Of a DNA stretch of 64,000 nt, positions 36,201-49,300 are shown in pieces. Every line of letters starts with the position of its first letter. Within the stretch, counting starts at the first letter, position 1. The notes under the pieces are model-generated. The model was not told the DNA's origin, did no database searches, and saw nothing but the letters and a program-made list of their open reading frames with translations. The stretch is taken from NCBI GenBank assembly GCA_963457665.1, contig OY735225.1, forward strand, positions 1,280,501-1,344,500, written 5' to 3'. Source of the stretch: Thysanoteuthis rhombus. Its lineage: Eukaryota > Mollusca > Cephalopoda > Oegopsida > Thysanoteuthidae. A program made the translations under genes and the position numbers.

Positions 36201-39200
36201 GACTTTTTCATTTGTTATCCATAATAAATGAATTTTCATATTTCATCTCAAAAGGGAACGGCCTACAATTAATCAGATTCTGAAGCAACCATTCCTTTGG
36301 CCAAGAATTAGAAAATTTTTAACTGAAAATGTAAGTTTCTTTTAACCTTTATTCTTCTTTCTATACACTGTACCTCAAACTAGTGTCCTCATCTTGGTTG
36401 TTAGAGACACTTATGTGCACTGGACCACCAGGCTGGGTAGTGCAAAAAAGTCTTATACTATGGTTCAGGGGAAGAGACAGACAAGCAATATTGGGAAGAT
36501 GAATTAACTAGGAAGAATCAACTGATATGAAATATTCTCTGGCATGGATAATGGAATAAGAACTATCTACCACTTTGGATTGAATAAGGATCAGGACATT
36601 TGTCCAGATAAATCAGTGTGTAATAATAATAATAATTCATTCTTTTGTTGGCTTTCTTGTCTGTCTATTTTATTTTATTTTATTTTATCCGGATGTAAAT
36701 TCTGTCTGTAATTGTTTGTTACAGGAATATTCTGATGAATTCAGTCATACTGTCGTTCATGGTTTGGCCTGTCGTGCAGTATCTGCCTCTCCTCGGCCAT
36801 CATCAGCAAAACCTACTTCAGGTATATGTTACGTTTCTTCTTTTGTTTTAGAACCTGTGAAAAAATGGAATACAACCTGTTGCAATTTCTTTTTAGTCTT
36901 CAAAAGAGTTAGTGATATTTTCAAAATTATTAGTGTGTATTTTTTGTATAATAAATCATAGATAATCACTGTTTGACTAACAGAATAAAAGATTTCTTCT
37001 TCTATATACACTGATGACCTGTTATAACGCAGATGTCGGGGTCAATGATTTTTTACTGTTGTATTAAGTTTTCCCTTTTTTTTTTTTTTTTTTTTTTTTT
37101 TCTTTTTTTCCACAAACCTTAATCCAAGTCCAGATCCCACCCTTACCCAAGAAGTAAGGAATGTAGAGAAAACCAGGGGTGGGGGGGCTAGTCCAGCAGG
37201 AAGACAGGAAAAAATTTTGAATCATGACTGCTGAAATGTTTTCGTCGAATTCATTTTTTTTCTATGTGTACTCAAGAACTACACATCCTAGACAAAAAAA
37301 AATGAATTTCTAATTAAAAATAAAACTCTAATTAAGTTCAGCATTAGTATCTACCTATAGCATATGCTTTTAAATTGAATTTTTAAAAAAATCAATTTTT
37401 ATAGATTTTACTTTTTTTGTGGTGTCCAAAACCGATACAGCCAAAACCCTATAACCTACAATCTGAGGTTCTTTGTGACTGCAGTTATCATATAATCAAA
37501 AATATTTCTTATGCTTTTTCTACTCTAGCATACGTGAAAATTGTTTGGTATTTTTTTTCATTTTTGTTAAAAAAATCAATGTTTTAAGCCTGCTTTCTGT
37601 AATTAAAAAAAGTAATACTGGTAGCAGGCATAGTTTTATATGCATGGTTAAAAAATCTCTTAATTTTCTCTTTTTGCAGCTGCCAGTAAGAGGCCCAATG
37701 CAAAATATGACCCATCTCTCATCTATGGACGCAAATCTGCTGACAGGTAACTATTCCACATTCCTTTTATTTTCATAGACATGACGTATCATGTAAGAGT
37801 TGATTTAGTGTGGATTATGGTTCTCAGACTGTAAACCGCAGCACAATTGTGTGCCACAAATATCTTCGACAAGGGTGGAAAAAATATTTTACATTCTGGA
37901 ACTATAGAAAATTTACAAAAGTTCACCTGCGAGCATTGAGGGTGAAATAAAATGTATACTTGATCGTTACTCACAAGACTTCTATAAAAATGATTTGCTA
38001 TCTTCAACATTTTAACATATAGAGGCACTCTTAAAAATATGATAAATTCAATGAACTTTTTTCATTAAATTATCTATTGATTTGTTAAATATCATGGATA
38101 ATTTATAGAAAATCATTTCTAATAGCATAAGTATGTTTTATTATACAAATGTTTGAAGAAGTCAGTTTGCAAATTTTGTCATTTACTTTAAAAAGAAATC
38201 CACTTTACTATATCCATTGTTTTTGTTTTTTTTTTGTTTTTTGGGTTTTTGTTTTTTTTTTGCAAAACCCACAAAAAACTCTGCAGACCTGGAAGAATTT
38301 CTAGGACTGTTGGTGATATGGTTGGCTATTTTTTCTGCCACCTGGTGTGCCATTTCCAAATAAGCCAACCTATATTTCCATCCTTGAATGCATCCAGTAT
38401 AGGTTTTATTAGTTGTTAATCTATTAGTTTTATCACTAGATTTTGTGAGATCTCCCCATTTTTTTTTCCCTTCAATCTGTTGCTAAAAATGGGGAGATCT
38501 CACAAAATGAGGAAGTTTCATTCATTGACCACTCAAATGTTTTTGTCTCATTCATTTCATTTTTACAGTTTGTGTGCCGTACCAGTCAAATATATTTCTG
38601 AGTGTGCCAACATATTATAAATCTTGTATCTATATAAGACTGGGGTCTAAAGACTGGGGGAAAAAAAAGTTATTCTTCCACATAAATTTTTTTTTTTTAA
38701 TATTCTCAAGGCCGGACATACGCAAAAATAATCCCTATCTTCGTACTGAAATCTCTCTCTTGATACAGGGAAGATGCCCATAAAAACATAATGGTACATA
38801 GTGCAGAAATATGAATCCAGACGTGTCCTACACCTTGACGTGTGGTTGTTTTGTTTTAAAATTAAATTAGAATAATTAAAATGAAATAAAAACTGAATTA
38901 TCATTTCCGCTTCTGAGTGACATAATTGAGTGTTAATTCAATTCATTTGATGAAGTATTGTAATTTATTATTCAATAGATATGTACTTTTTCTGGGGAGG
39001 GAGGAAGCAGAGATGAGAGAATGTCAGTTTAATGATCAATTTTCATGAATAAGTTGTGTTGAAGACGTAACTGAAAAAAAAAAGCACTGACATTCCATCC
39101 ATGGATTTATTTACTTTTGCTTCCATTATTCATCCGTTTGAAGTTTTCAAAATCTATATGAGCCAATGGTCCTATGCATGGAAGATTTTTTTTTTATTTA

Positions 39201-40301
39201 TATTCTAAAACAATCTTAGATTTTGAGTTTTTTTGTAACTTTTATTCAGGCCTGTTAAGAAAATGAAAAAAGCAGCTGAAAAAATAAGCTAAAGGAAAAT
39301 ATATAAACATAAAAATAAATAACCATGATTTATAATACTTTCTCAAATAAAATTAAATGAAAAATATTTTTATTCAACGTCTAATTATGTGTTCAGACGC
39401 AGAACCTTTTCATAAAGAATTTACATATACAAATGTATTATAGATTTTTTTCTTTGTTTGTACATGATCATCTGATTTTTCAGAGTTAGTCATCTATATT
39501 TCTATGAATCTCATAGTTTTATGACTGAATTTTTTCAGACTAGGAGTTGTGATTATTACATATTTCTTCATCCAGACTAATTCCTTCATTACATAAGTGA
39601 TTGATTGTTTTCTGTTACAACATTTGATCTCAAAAAAATCCATACAAGTGTAAAACACCCATAAATATGAATGATCAAAACAAATGAACAAAATTAAGGA
39701 ATTAGTCAAAATGAATTAATATATGATAATAATAGTTCTCACTTTTCGCTAGATTTGTTAAGATGTTCTCAAAGTGTGTTCTATACAGAATTTATACTCC
39801 GTATTTTTCCAGTGTCAAACACACTCTGTACTCAGACACACCCCAATTTTGATTTGCAAAATTTTATCATAATTATGTTCAGGGATAAATGGCCTATTTT
39901 TTTTTTTATCATGCAACATTTTGTTTGTTTTTTTTTTTCTAATAATGCTTTGCTCAAGTTTTATCACCCTAAACAATATTTTTCTGGATTATTCAAATCA
40001 AGTGGAATTAGAAAAATGGCCATTGTTTTGTTTTGTTTTTCATTTGTCTATTTCAACTGATGTGTATGTTTTATTTTGTAATTTTGCAGACCTGCAAGTG
40101 TAAAAAAGAAAAAAACAGAAGTGAGTGATTTTGTTATTATTGTTGTTGTTGATATACTTTTATATCTTGTTTTATATTCATTTTGTATTAATCATTGTAT
40201 ATTTGCTAAAAAGAATTAAAATAGAAAAATCAGAATTTATCTGACTATATATCTATATCTATATCTATCTCTCTATCTCTATCTCTCTCTATATATATAT
40301 A

Positions 40302-40342
<41 letters not shown>

Positions 40343-43300
40343 TACAAATGGGGGTGAATTTTTTCCTTCTAATTACAGTATGCGTACATATTTCAATTAG
40401 AATTACATTAAATAAATTTCTTCACCCAGAAAAAAATAGTCCCATATAAAAGTTGAACATGCTTTCATTTGTCTGATTTGAATAAAAAAATGTCAAATGT
40501 GACTTTACTGTCAAATGAAGATAAAAAGCTGTTTATTATAATCACAGATAAAGTTATCAAACATTTATCGTTGTCAAAATCAGTTGGTCCCACACAGTTT
40601 ATTTGAAACAAATTGAAAATTTCGTATTGATTTTTATAATGTTAATTTTTCATAGAAGTGTATGTAAATTTATAACAATGAATGTGAATAGTTTAAATTT
40701 TTATATCCTTTGCATAACGTTATCAACTGGCTATTATATCTAAAAGACCCTGTCCCAAGATGATCGCAGTGATAGGCTCCCTCTGTACAACTACTAATAG
40801 AAAGAAAACCTTTTTAATCATGATGATATGTTGTATTTTTCATTTTTCTTTTGTTTCAGATTGAGAAACCAAAGCAAGAGAAAGAACAAAAGCCACAATT
40901 GTTGGTGAAGAAGGTTGGCAAATGTCTTTTTAGAATCACTTGAGTTCATTTTTTTTTCTCTCTTTTTGCCGTACTTTCTCCGTTGAAATGCTCATCCTTC
41001 AAAATGGTTTATTTTAGTTTTGTGGGGTTTTTTTTGTCTTTTTTTGCAGAAAGCAAATGAAAGCAATGTTCCTCAGTCTGCAGGACGATACAAGAAATAC
41101 CATGAAGTCCTAGATAACATGAAGAAAGTCAGAGAGATGAGGGCAAAAGCTGCCTCTCCAAATCAAGGTACCATTTTTATTATGTGTTTCCAAAGTTACC
41201 CACCATTATATCAATGTTGACTTCTTTTTACCTTTATCTTGTTTTTTTTTTTCACAATTCAAGTGAAAAGTAAATTTTAGTCAAAATTAATGAGAGCAAC
41301 TAAGAAATTATGATGAAGGTAAATAATAATCTAGTTATAAAAAAAAGATAAAATGAAATAATTGCTCATCATTGTTCGGTAAAAAAAACCCAACTCCCCT
41401 CTTCAAAATCTGTCAAGTGATCTCTCAGACACATACCAATACCCTGATTATCTTAACTTTTTTTTGCTATCAGATCCTTCATCATCAGAGGGCAGCAAAG
41501 TGTTTATTGACAGATTTTCAGTGAGCATATCTAATTTACTGGCTATAACTATAAAATTACCAACTTGTTACTGCTTTAACAAATGAGTAATTAATTTCTC
41601 CAGATATTTCCTCTCTTCTATAAATGCAACAGAATGGACAATCAACAGTAGTGAAATATTCTCTTTCATTGACTGTTCGGCTACAAATTTGAACGTCTCC
41701 TTTTGCCAAAGAAAGCAAGTAACATTTATATTTCAAAATCTTGAAATTCTGAACGAGAAAGAATGAAATTTCTTCTGATAAAATGTCTATAAGAGTACCG
41801 ATGAAATAAAAAAGAAAAAAAACTTTTTGGTTGTCCAGTAATTCTTAGCTATCAAAAATGTTTTCTTCATACCTGATCAAAATGATGACTACCTATAAAT
41901 AGTTGTTTGGATACAATGTCTTACGAGCATTGGAGTGAGAAACCAAAATGTAAACATAGGTTTCTTCAATTTTTTAAGTTGGTTGGCTGGCTGGCTATGT
42001 ATATGTCTGCACAAATGGAACTAGAGGACTGAAAATTTAAACATTTACACCTCATTGTGTCTAGAAAAAAACTACTTTTGTTTTTTACAAATTGCTCTCA
42101 AAAAAATGTTTTTAGGGTGAGGTTTATTTAACAATGAAATTTTACGTAAAAATGATTACTTAGTTTGTGTCTAGCATTGGTCAATTTTAAGTTTGGACTC
42201 TTTAATGATCAATGCCCAACAAAAGGTGAGAAGTAATTTATCCATTGATCACCCTTTTTTCTAATTTTTTAATTGATCATTTCTAACATGGCATGTTACA
42301 AAAATATGTTGGTCATGTGACGGTTTCTATTGAATGACTAACCAGACCTTATGAAAAATTCATTTTCATAATTAATAAGCTATTTAGGTATTGAATACAT
42401 CAAGAAAGCTGAGAAACTCCCTTGCTCAAGAGAGTCCTGTCTCAACTGAGTTGAGTGGTCAAGTTGAATCTTACCAACTGGTCACAGCATTTCAGCCATT
42501 GTATCCTCCAACCTTCTGCAGGTGCCTGTTATATTGAGTCATGCATTTTTTATTCAATCCACTTGGGTAGATTGTTCTCATTCTGCTATCCATGCCCAAG
42601 GATATGTAGTATTAGTTTGTCATGAATAATTCATATACCCTGGTTCATTTAGTACATGAATTTCACTGTCCAACCCAGAAATCAAACTCACAACAGAGGT
42701 AAACTGTATACACTCAACCAGCACACATCCACTAGGCCATTGTCCCATTTTGGAGATTTAAACCTTATGCCTGTTCCTTCATAATCTTTCCAGATCTTTA
42801 TTAGATAAGATAGAAGGAGGCCAAAGTGTACAATGGCTGAAACGTTGTGACCATACAACAAGAAGATGAGGACCCCTGCTCAAATAAATCAGTGTAAAAT
42901 AATGATTCCTCATCTCACAAATTCAGACAGAGAGTACCTTCTGTATAATGCAAATTATCCACTGTACTATAATACCTGCTTTTTTTCAATAATCTCTTCA
43001 TCATATTCAATTCTTTTTTACAGCCTACTATTTGAATCAAGCACGACACAACCCTTTAGCCATTATTGGGAGTAATAATCCTGCAAGTAGGCCAAATAAT
43101 GCCAGACAAGTGGCTGTGTCCAGAGCCAGTGCAGCTAAGTATGTCCATTTTATCATTATTTTGTCTTTATTCCCAGTTTTTGATTGGGTGTGGCTGTGGG
43201 GCTGACCATAATCCTTTGCAGAACATCATCAGATTATAATGTCTATGTAGAGGAGAAACATTACTTTTGTCCAATTGAACAATTTAATCACTTCTTTCCT

Positions 43301-46300
43301 TTGCTCTAATGTAGAAAGTGTGAAAACATTCAACAAGTTTGATTTATTGAAAGAATTTTTCAGACATTTGGACTCATTCTTTATCTTATTTTTGTTGTTC
43401 CCACATTTCAGCTGATCCATCTTATGACTCTTTTCAGGTGTACTATCCATACACAAAAAAGATATATTTTAGATAAAGTGGAAAAATCTGGTATGGCAGA
43501 CCATATCTGGAGGGAGAGATGTATATGTTACCCGAATCTGAGAGGAATAATAGATAGAGCATCCATGGAGAGTGGAAAAATTGAAAGAATAGGAAAACAT
43601 GAATTTGTTGGCTAGATGCATAAGTCAGACCCATTTGGATTTCAACGTTTACAGGGATACGGCATAGAATTTTTTGTTTTTAACGAAGAAAGGAATTGAA
43701 AGCATCTTCCATTTTACATTGCTGTTAATGGATAAAGATTTAAAAAATTCTGTTTGCTATCATCTTTTTACTTGGGTGGAACTAGCAGAAAAAAAGAGAC
43801 CCTCTTCATTACATATGTGACACCACCCCTGACTGGTTTCTGCTACCCTTCACCTATTGGTGAAGTGAAACGCTGGTAAGGCTGTAATTGACTAGTCACT
43901 GTGGTCTCTGTTTCTGGTTGCTCTCACCCTGTCTTGACTTCAGATCCAAGGAAGTGCAACTATTGGCTAAAGATTCTGCAGTGCTGGAACAAAAACCACT
44001 GGAGGTGTCACATGTTAAAAACAAAAAATCGACCCTGGATGTATAATATGCAACAAGTTTATGTCGGTATACAGACAGGTTGACTGGTCAAGGTATACAC
44101 CGATGCGGCTGAGGACACTATGGAATGACTATCAGTCTGTCTTTCAGATTGACTACTTGGTGTCTCTTGGTATATCTATTTGTACAGCGTCAAAACTATA
44201 ATTCTTCTGGGGTCAGGACTCTTTGTGGTAACAAAGGAACATGGTTTTCTCTGCAGCGTCCAGGCGGCTTCTCCCCAGCTATTTAAAAATGGCTGGCTTA
44301 TATGATGATTGGCTCCCTCTGTGCGTGGGGCTGATAGCTGGAGGGTTTATGATTGATTTTTTCTCTCCCAGCTGGTAAATTTGAAATTGTGCTTGACTTG
44401 AGTAATCTTTCCTTCCACTTTCACCAAATTAGGAAATTCATAAGTCTCCCTTAGGATCATGTGTAGAGATAAAGGGACCAATTCCCTCGGCAATCCATTT
44501 TACTTGATATCTGATTATCAGAATGCCGTCATTATTATTGTCTCCAACTAAGCTGATATCTGGGTTACTTCAAGAACCCTCAACCTGGGAAACTGAAATA
44601 GTCAATTCCCTCCAAGTAATTTTTCCAAGCTTGGGAATTCATAAATCTCTCTTAAAAATGCAGACACTCATACATCTGTTTCCTGTTCTGGCCTTGCCCG
44701 CCCAACCAACCCTTTTGTATTTTCCTCCCAGATTCAATATTATTTGCTTCAAGTGTTTAGATTTAATCTGTTCACTGTCCAGATCTGGGTTATTATAGAA
44801 CCCCGGGACAACCGTCTCGATTTTATGAACAAGCCTTTAACTTGGTTTTGTAAACAACCCTTAACCGCGGAAAGTGAGTGGCCAGGCCCTTATCTCTGAT
44901 TAAGTTATTTAAGTTTTCACTTTTAGATTTTTCTAATCAACCCCTCTTTTCTAAAGTGTCACACATACAGATAGTACAAATGAAGAAGGCTGTAGAATGG
45001 ATCTGCAAGAAGGTTGTGGGAACAACTGAGCAAAAAAAATGAATTCAATTGTCAAAAAAAACTCCTGATGGTAATGTCTCTTCTCAAAGTAATAAACACC
45101 AAATTTTTATCATTTTTCAATAACAATTTTTTGTTTGCATATTTTTTTCAGGAAAGAAGCAGCCCGTGCAGCAGATCAAGGCAAAATCGTATCAGACTTT
45201 CTTCAGCGTAAAGCAGAAGCTGCAAGAAACAAGGCAAAAGCTGAAGCAGAAATTTTAGGAGTGAGTTTGGTTTAATTTATTTCAACTCTTTCAAGCTTTA
45301 TATAATCCCAATTAGAGATGAAAAAGAAGAAAACGAGACTTTTGAATGTTTCAAATATAATATGACGATACTGAAAATTTTCACTAAATTCTTTAGCTTC
45401 ATCAGTCAAAGTTCGAAGAAAAACTTCCAAAGCATACATGGCGTGTTCTATGTGAACCAAAGTAGAATTTGACCATCACATATCTAAGTTTCAATAACGT
45501 GGTGGCTTTTGAAAATTGATTTTAAAAAAGTTGAGGAGTGAAATGTGTGTCCTGTCTTAATAAACTAGTGTTCCAAAGGTGCATGTTAGGAAGGGCTTGG
45601 ATGTTATGGTGAGTGGAGCAACCTGGCATAATTGTCTTGTAAAATAATTCTCTGTCTGCTGCACAAAGCAACAGCTTCTAATTATTTTGGTCACTTCTTT
45701 TAGTGTTGCCAATGTAGATATTTTATTTCTAAATTCATATCTATGATTTTAGATAGAAGATCTATAATCTAGATTTGTTTGTTTTTTTTTCTGGTTTTCT
45801 TGAGAACTGCTGATCAAAAAAACCTCTAAGTCGGCACTGCAATGCCTTGTGTACTGATTTATATATCTGGTGAATGTCAACTTCATGCAATGGCCAGTTG
45901 TTAGGTAATTGCGGTGCATACACACACATACACATGCATTGAGATTTCATAAGTTTTAGTTAGATAAAACTAATTGAATTATTTTCTTCAAACTGAAGGT
46001 AAGTAAAGCATTATGGTTCGAAAGCTCAAAAAAACAATTGCAGAAGATTTTATTTCTTTTTTATTGAATATTCAACTTTAACCATTTTTTCTTTTATAAA
46101 AAAAAACTTATATAATCATCATTGTTTGATTATAGCTTTAGTTTAAATTATAGCTACCTCAAAAACAGCATGAGCTAAAAAAAATTTCAGTAAGTTATAT
46201 CTAGATAAAATAACATGTGGTCTTTGTTTATTTCTCAATAAGACTACTGATGCACCATGTGACTCATGATGTCATTCAGTGTCATCTCAAATCAAATTTG

Positions 46301-49300
46301 GAGTCCCTATTCTATACATGGTCTCTTTTTATCATGTACGTTTTTATTTGAATTTTCATTTGAATTTCATTTCATTTTATAGGTTGCACCACAGCAGATT
46401 CCTAAGGCTTGTAAGTATAATAAAATTTTTAAAACTTATTTATTGGTGAGGAGCAGAACTCCCACCTATGGTATGGCATTTATAACAAAAAGTATTCTGT
46501 ACGTCATGTGTGATATGAATAAATGCAATGAGAAGACCAACTATTGAATTATGATTGATGTTTATTTGTTTGGGATTTTTCTTCTTCTCAAGTTAAAAAA
46601 AAGTGGGTTGATCATCTGAAGGAATTTTCTCTTGCAAGAAATTGTGGGGAGGTGCATTGGAATTTTTAAAAACTCAAAGACCAAATTCAAGTCCATAAAT
46701 CCATAGCCCTGGTAAATATTTAGAAAGTGCAGTCAAGAAAAAATACTACAAAGCTATGCAACACCATCTTTATCTCAAACTTTGATGTTGTATACATCCG
46801 ACATACTGCTAATCCATTACAGTATAGCATTTTGACTCAATTTATCCATTTTATCAAATGAAAAAATGCATTAGGGAGAATTGAAACTTGTCCTAAGAGC
46901 CTTTGCCTCTAGTATGTTTGATAATGAAAAATTAATTCAACTCTTAGACACATACAAAAAATATCAATTTCAAGGGGAATAACTTCTGATTCGAATTATC
47001 TTCCCTTGTTGAATTTTTCATTTTTTTCCAAATTCAATTCCCACAAGGGGTCCACTATTTTTTATTCCATTCATTGAAGTGTTCCACTGTTAATTACAAC
47101 TGGTTTATGAATTTAAAGGTTGCATTGTCCAAATTTCTTACACAAAGTATTTTCATCTTTTTTTTTTTTTTTTCACCTTATTTGTGTTGCTTTTTATTGC
47201 AAGGCTCAGGTTGTTTAACATTCTACAACCGTTGAGTAGGCAGCATGGATTGGAAAAAGAGAAGTAGCCTCGGATAAGATTTTAACTCTCATCCTGTATT
47301 GTTGGGGTTCTGTCGGGAATGATGAAAGATAAACTACACTGTCTGTAGTTTTGAGTCCAAGGTATTTAACATTCAGAGAGTTTTTTTGACGATTGATCTC
47401 TGTCTTGTTTGTGTTGTAAAGATGACATTTCGACCGATCCTTTCTTAAGCATTCTACAGGTGTACTATCTGAATGTGATGGTGGTTTATTGAATTTTTTG
47501 AAAGGTAATAATGCTATAAAGTTATTTACAACATTGACAAAGACTTCAATCATCCGTAAAGCTCTTTAAAAGTTAAATTAGTCAAAATTAAGATTGAAAA
47601 TGCTTCATCTGAGAATTTTGGACAGCTCGTGGCTATTACTATTTCTAATATTGTTATTAAGTGTAAACAATATGGGATGAAGAAAAACAGATAAGAAAGA
47701 ACGTAGCTGTATGACTAGATTTAACTGCATCTATCTGGTAGGTTTTCATGTCTATCAAAATTTTGTCAGAGATTATTTGTTTTTTTATTTCGAATCTATG
47801 CCTCTTACATAGCAGCCACAGTATGTAAAAATGATTTGAGCATTGCAGTAAAAAGCAACAATAAGATGAGAGATAAACTAGTAAGAAAGTAGTAATGAAA
47901 AATTCAATAATAAACTGAAAATAATTCAACTTGGCTGTTTAATTAAAATCATATGAATTGGATGACAGTTACCAAGCTAGTCTCACAAACCAATCAACTG
48001 CTATGGTGAATTTGATCCTCACTGAGTTACTTACATTTGTGGCTTTGTGCCAAACTGAGCTAAACTTAGTTAATACCCATAACTTATTTGAGTTCAAATA
48101 TTGTGTAAGAAAACTTCATTAATCCAGGAGAATGTTTTGAAGTATTTTTTCCTTATCCGTGAATTAAATAGTAAGTTTTTTTTTCAATTCAAGTAGTTGA
48201 AAGGGGATAATTTCAATCAAAAGTCAATTCCCTCGGAAATTGACATTCTTTTTTCTTTGTATGAATTCAAGAGTTAAAGCCGCTCTCATGGGTTTTTAGT
48301 ACAAATCTTCTAGTCCCATATTGCTTTATTTTGTATGGCAATTTTATATTTTTTCTCCTATTTACTCAGAAAACCTGAATGATGTGGGGAATATAAGACA
48401 AATTTTGATTGAAATTATTGTAGATATTCAAAATAAAAAAATCATCAGTCCAGTTTTAAACTTTATCAGATATATCGCCTGCAAAAATGCCACCGCTGGT
48501 ACATCATAAAGACTTTCTTGCCTTATAGTAAAACATGTAAGGTTTTGTACTTACTTATGAATCCTCTATATTATAGATGAGGCAAGAAGAAGCCCTTTTA
48601 TGTATGGACCAGTGTCAAAAGACAAAACTCAGCAGGAAAAGGTAAGTGTGCTATAATGTAATATTGAAAAGAATATGTTGCCTCTCTTTTGAACTATTAA
48701 AGTAATTAATTTGCTCAAACAGTCCTTTATATACAGGGGGATCATAAAGTCTTTCCTTGATTTTAAGTATATAGACACCATTTTTGATGATTGGTGATTG
48801 CAACAAATTGCAGTAAAAAATTCTGTTTACATGTTTTTATCTAGCATAGATTTCAAGATATGACTGTACATAATCAGGGAAGGATTGTAGCCTTTTTGCT
48901 CATTCTGTGTGTGGGTGTGTGGGTGTATACCTTGATTAGTACGCTACTTTGTGGAATATGTTTCACTCCATACATTATACAATGTATGTCTCAAATTCAT
49001 ACTAATGAATTTCAAATAGTAATCGAAGGGTAGTAACTTTTGATTAAAGTTGGTAATCTTTCAAAAATTTTCTTTAATTCAATTTACAAAAGAGTTTCAT
49101 TTTTTTTTCTTTTCTTACCATATCACTGAAGAATTCCACAGCAGTTACAAGCGGTCTATGAATCTTAGAGTTCATATAAAACAATGCTGCAGAATGAATA
49201 AAAAATTGCAAATCAACAACTTCTCATTATATAGTTACTAAGTTTGATTATTTATGTCTATTATTTATTGCTCTTGTTTGCAGAAATACCTTTATTTCCT

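Noticed and set aside
37076..37110. Long poly-T as a retrotransposon tail
   Set aside because: No LINE or SINE body on the expected side; simple homopolymer expansion is enough.
47215..47553. 112-codon minus-strand frame
   Set aside because: Half of it lies in a foldback element; the remainder shows no family resemblance and no splice partners.
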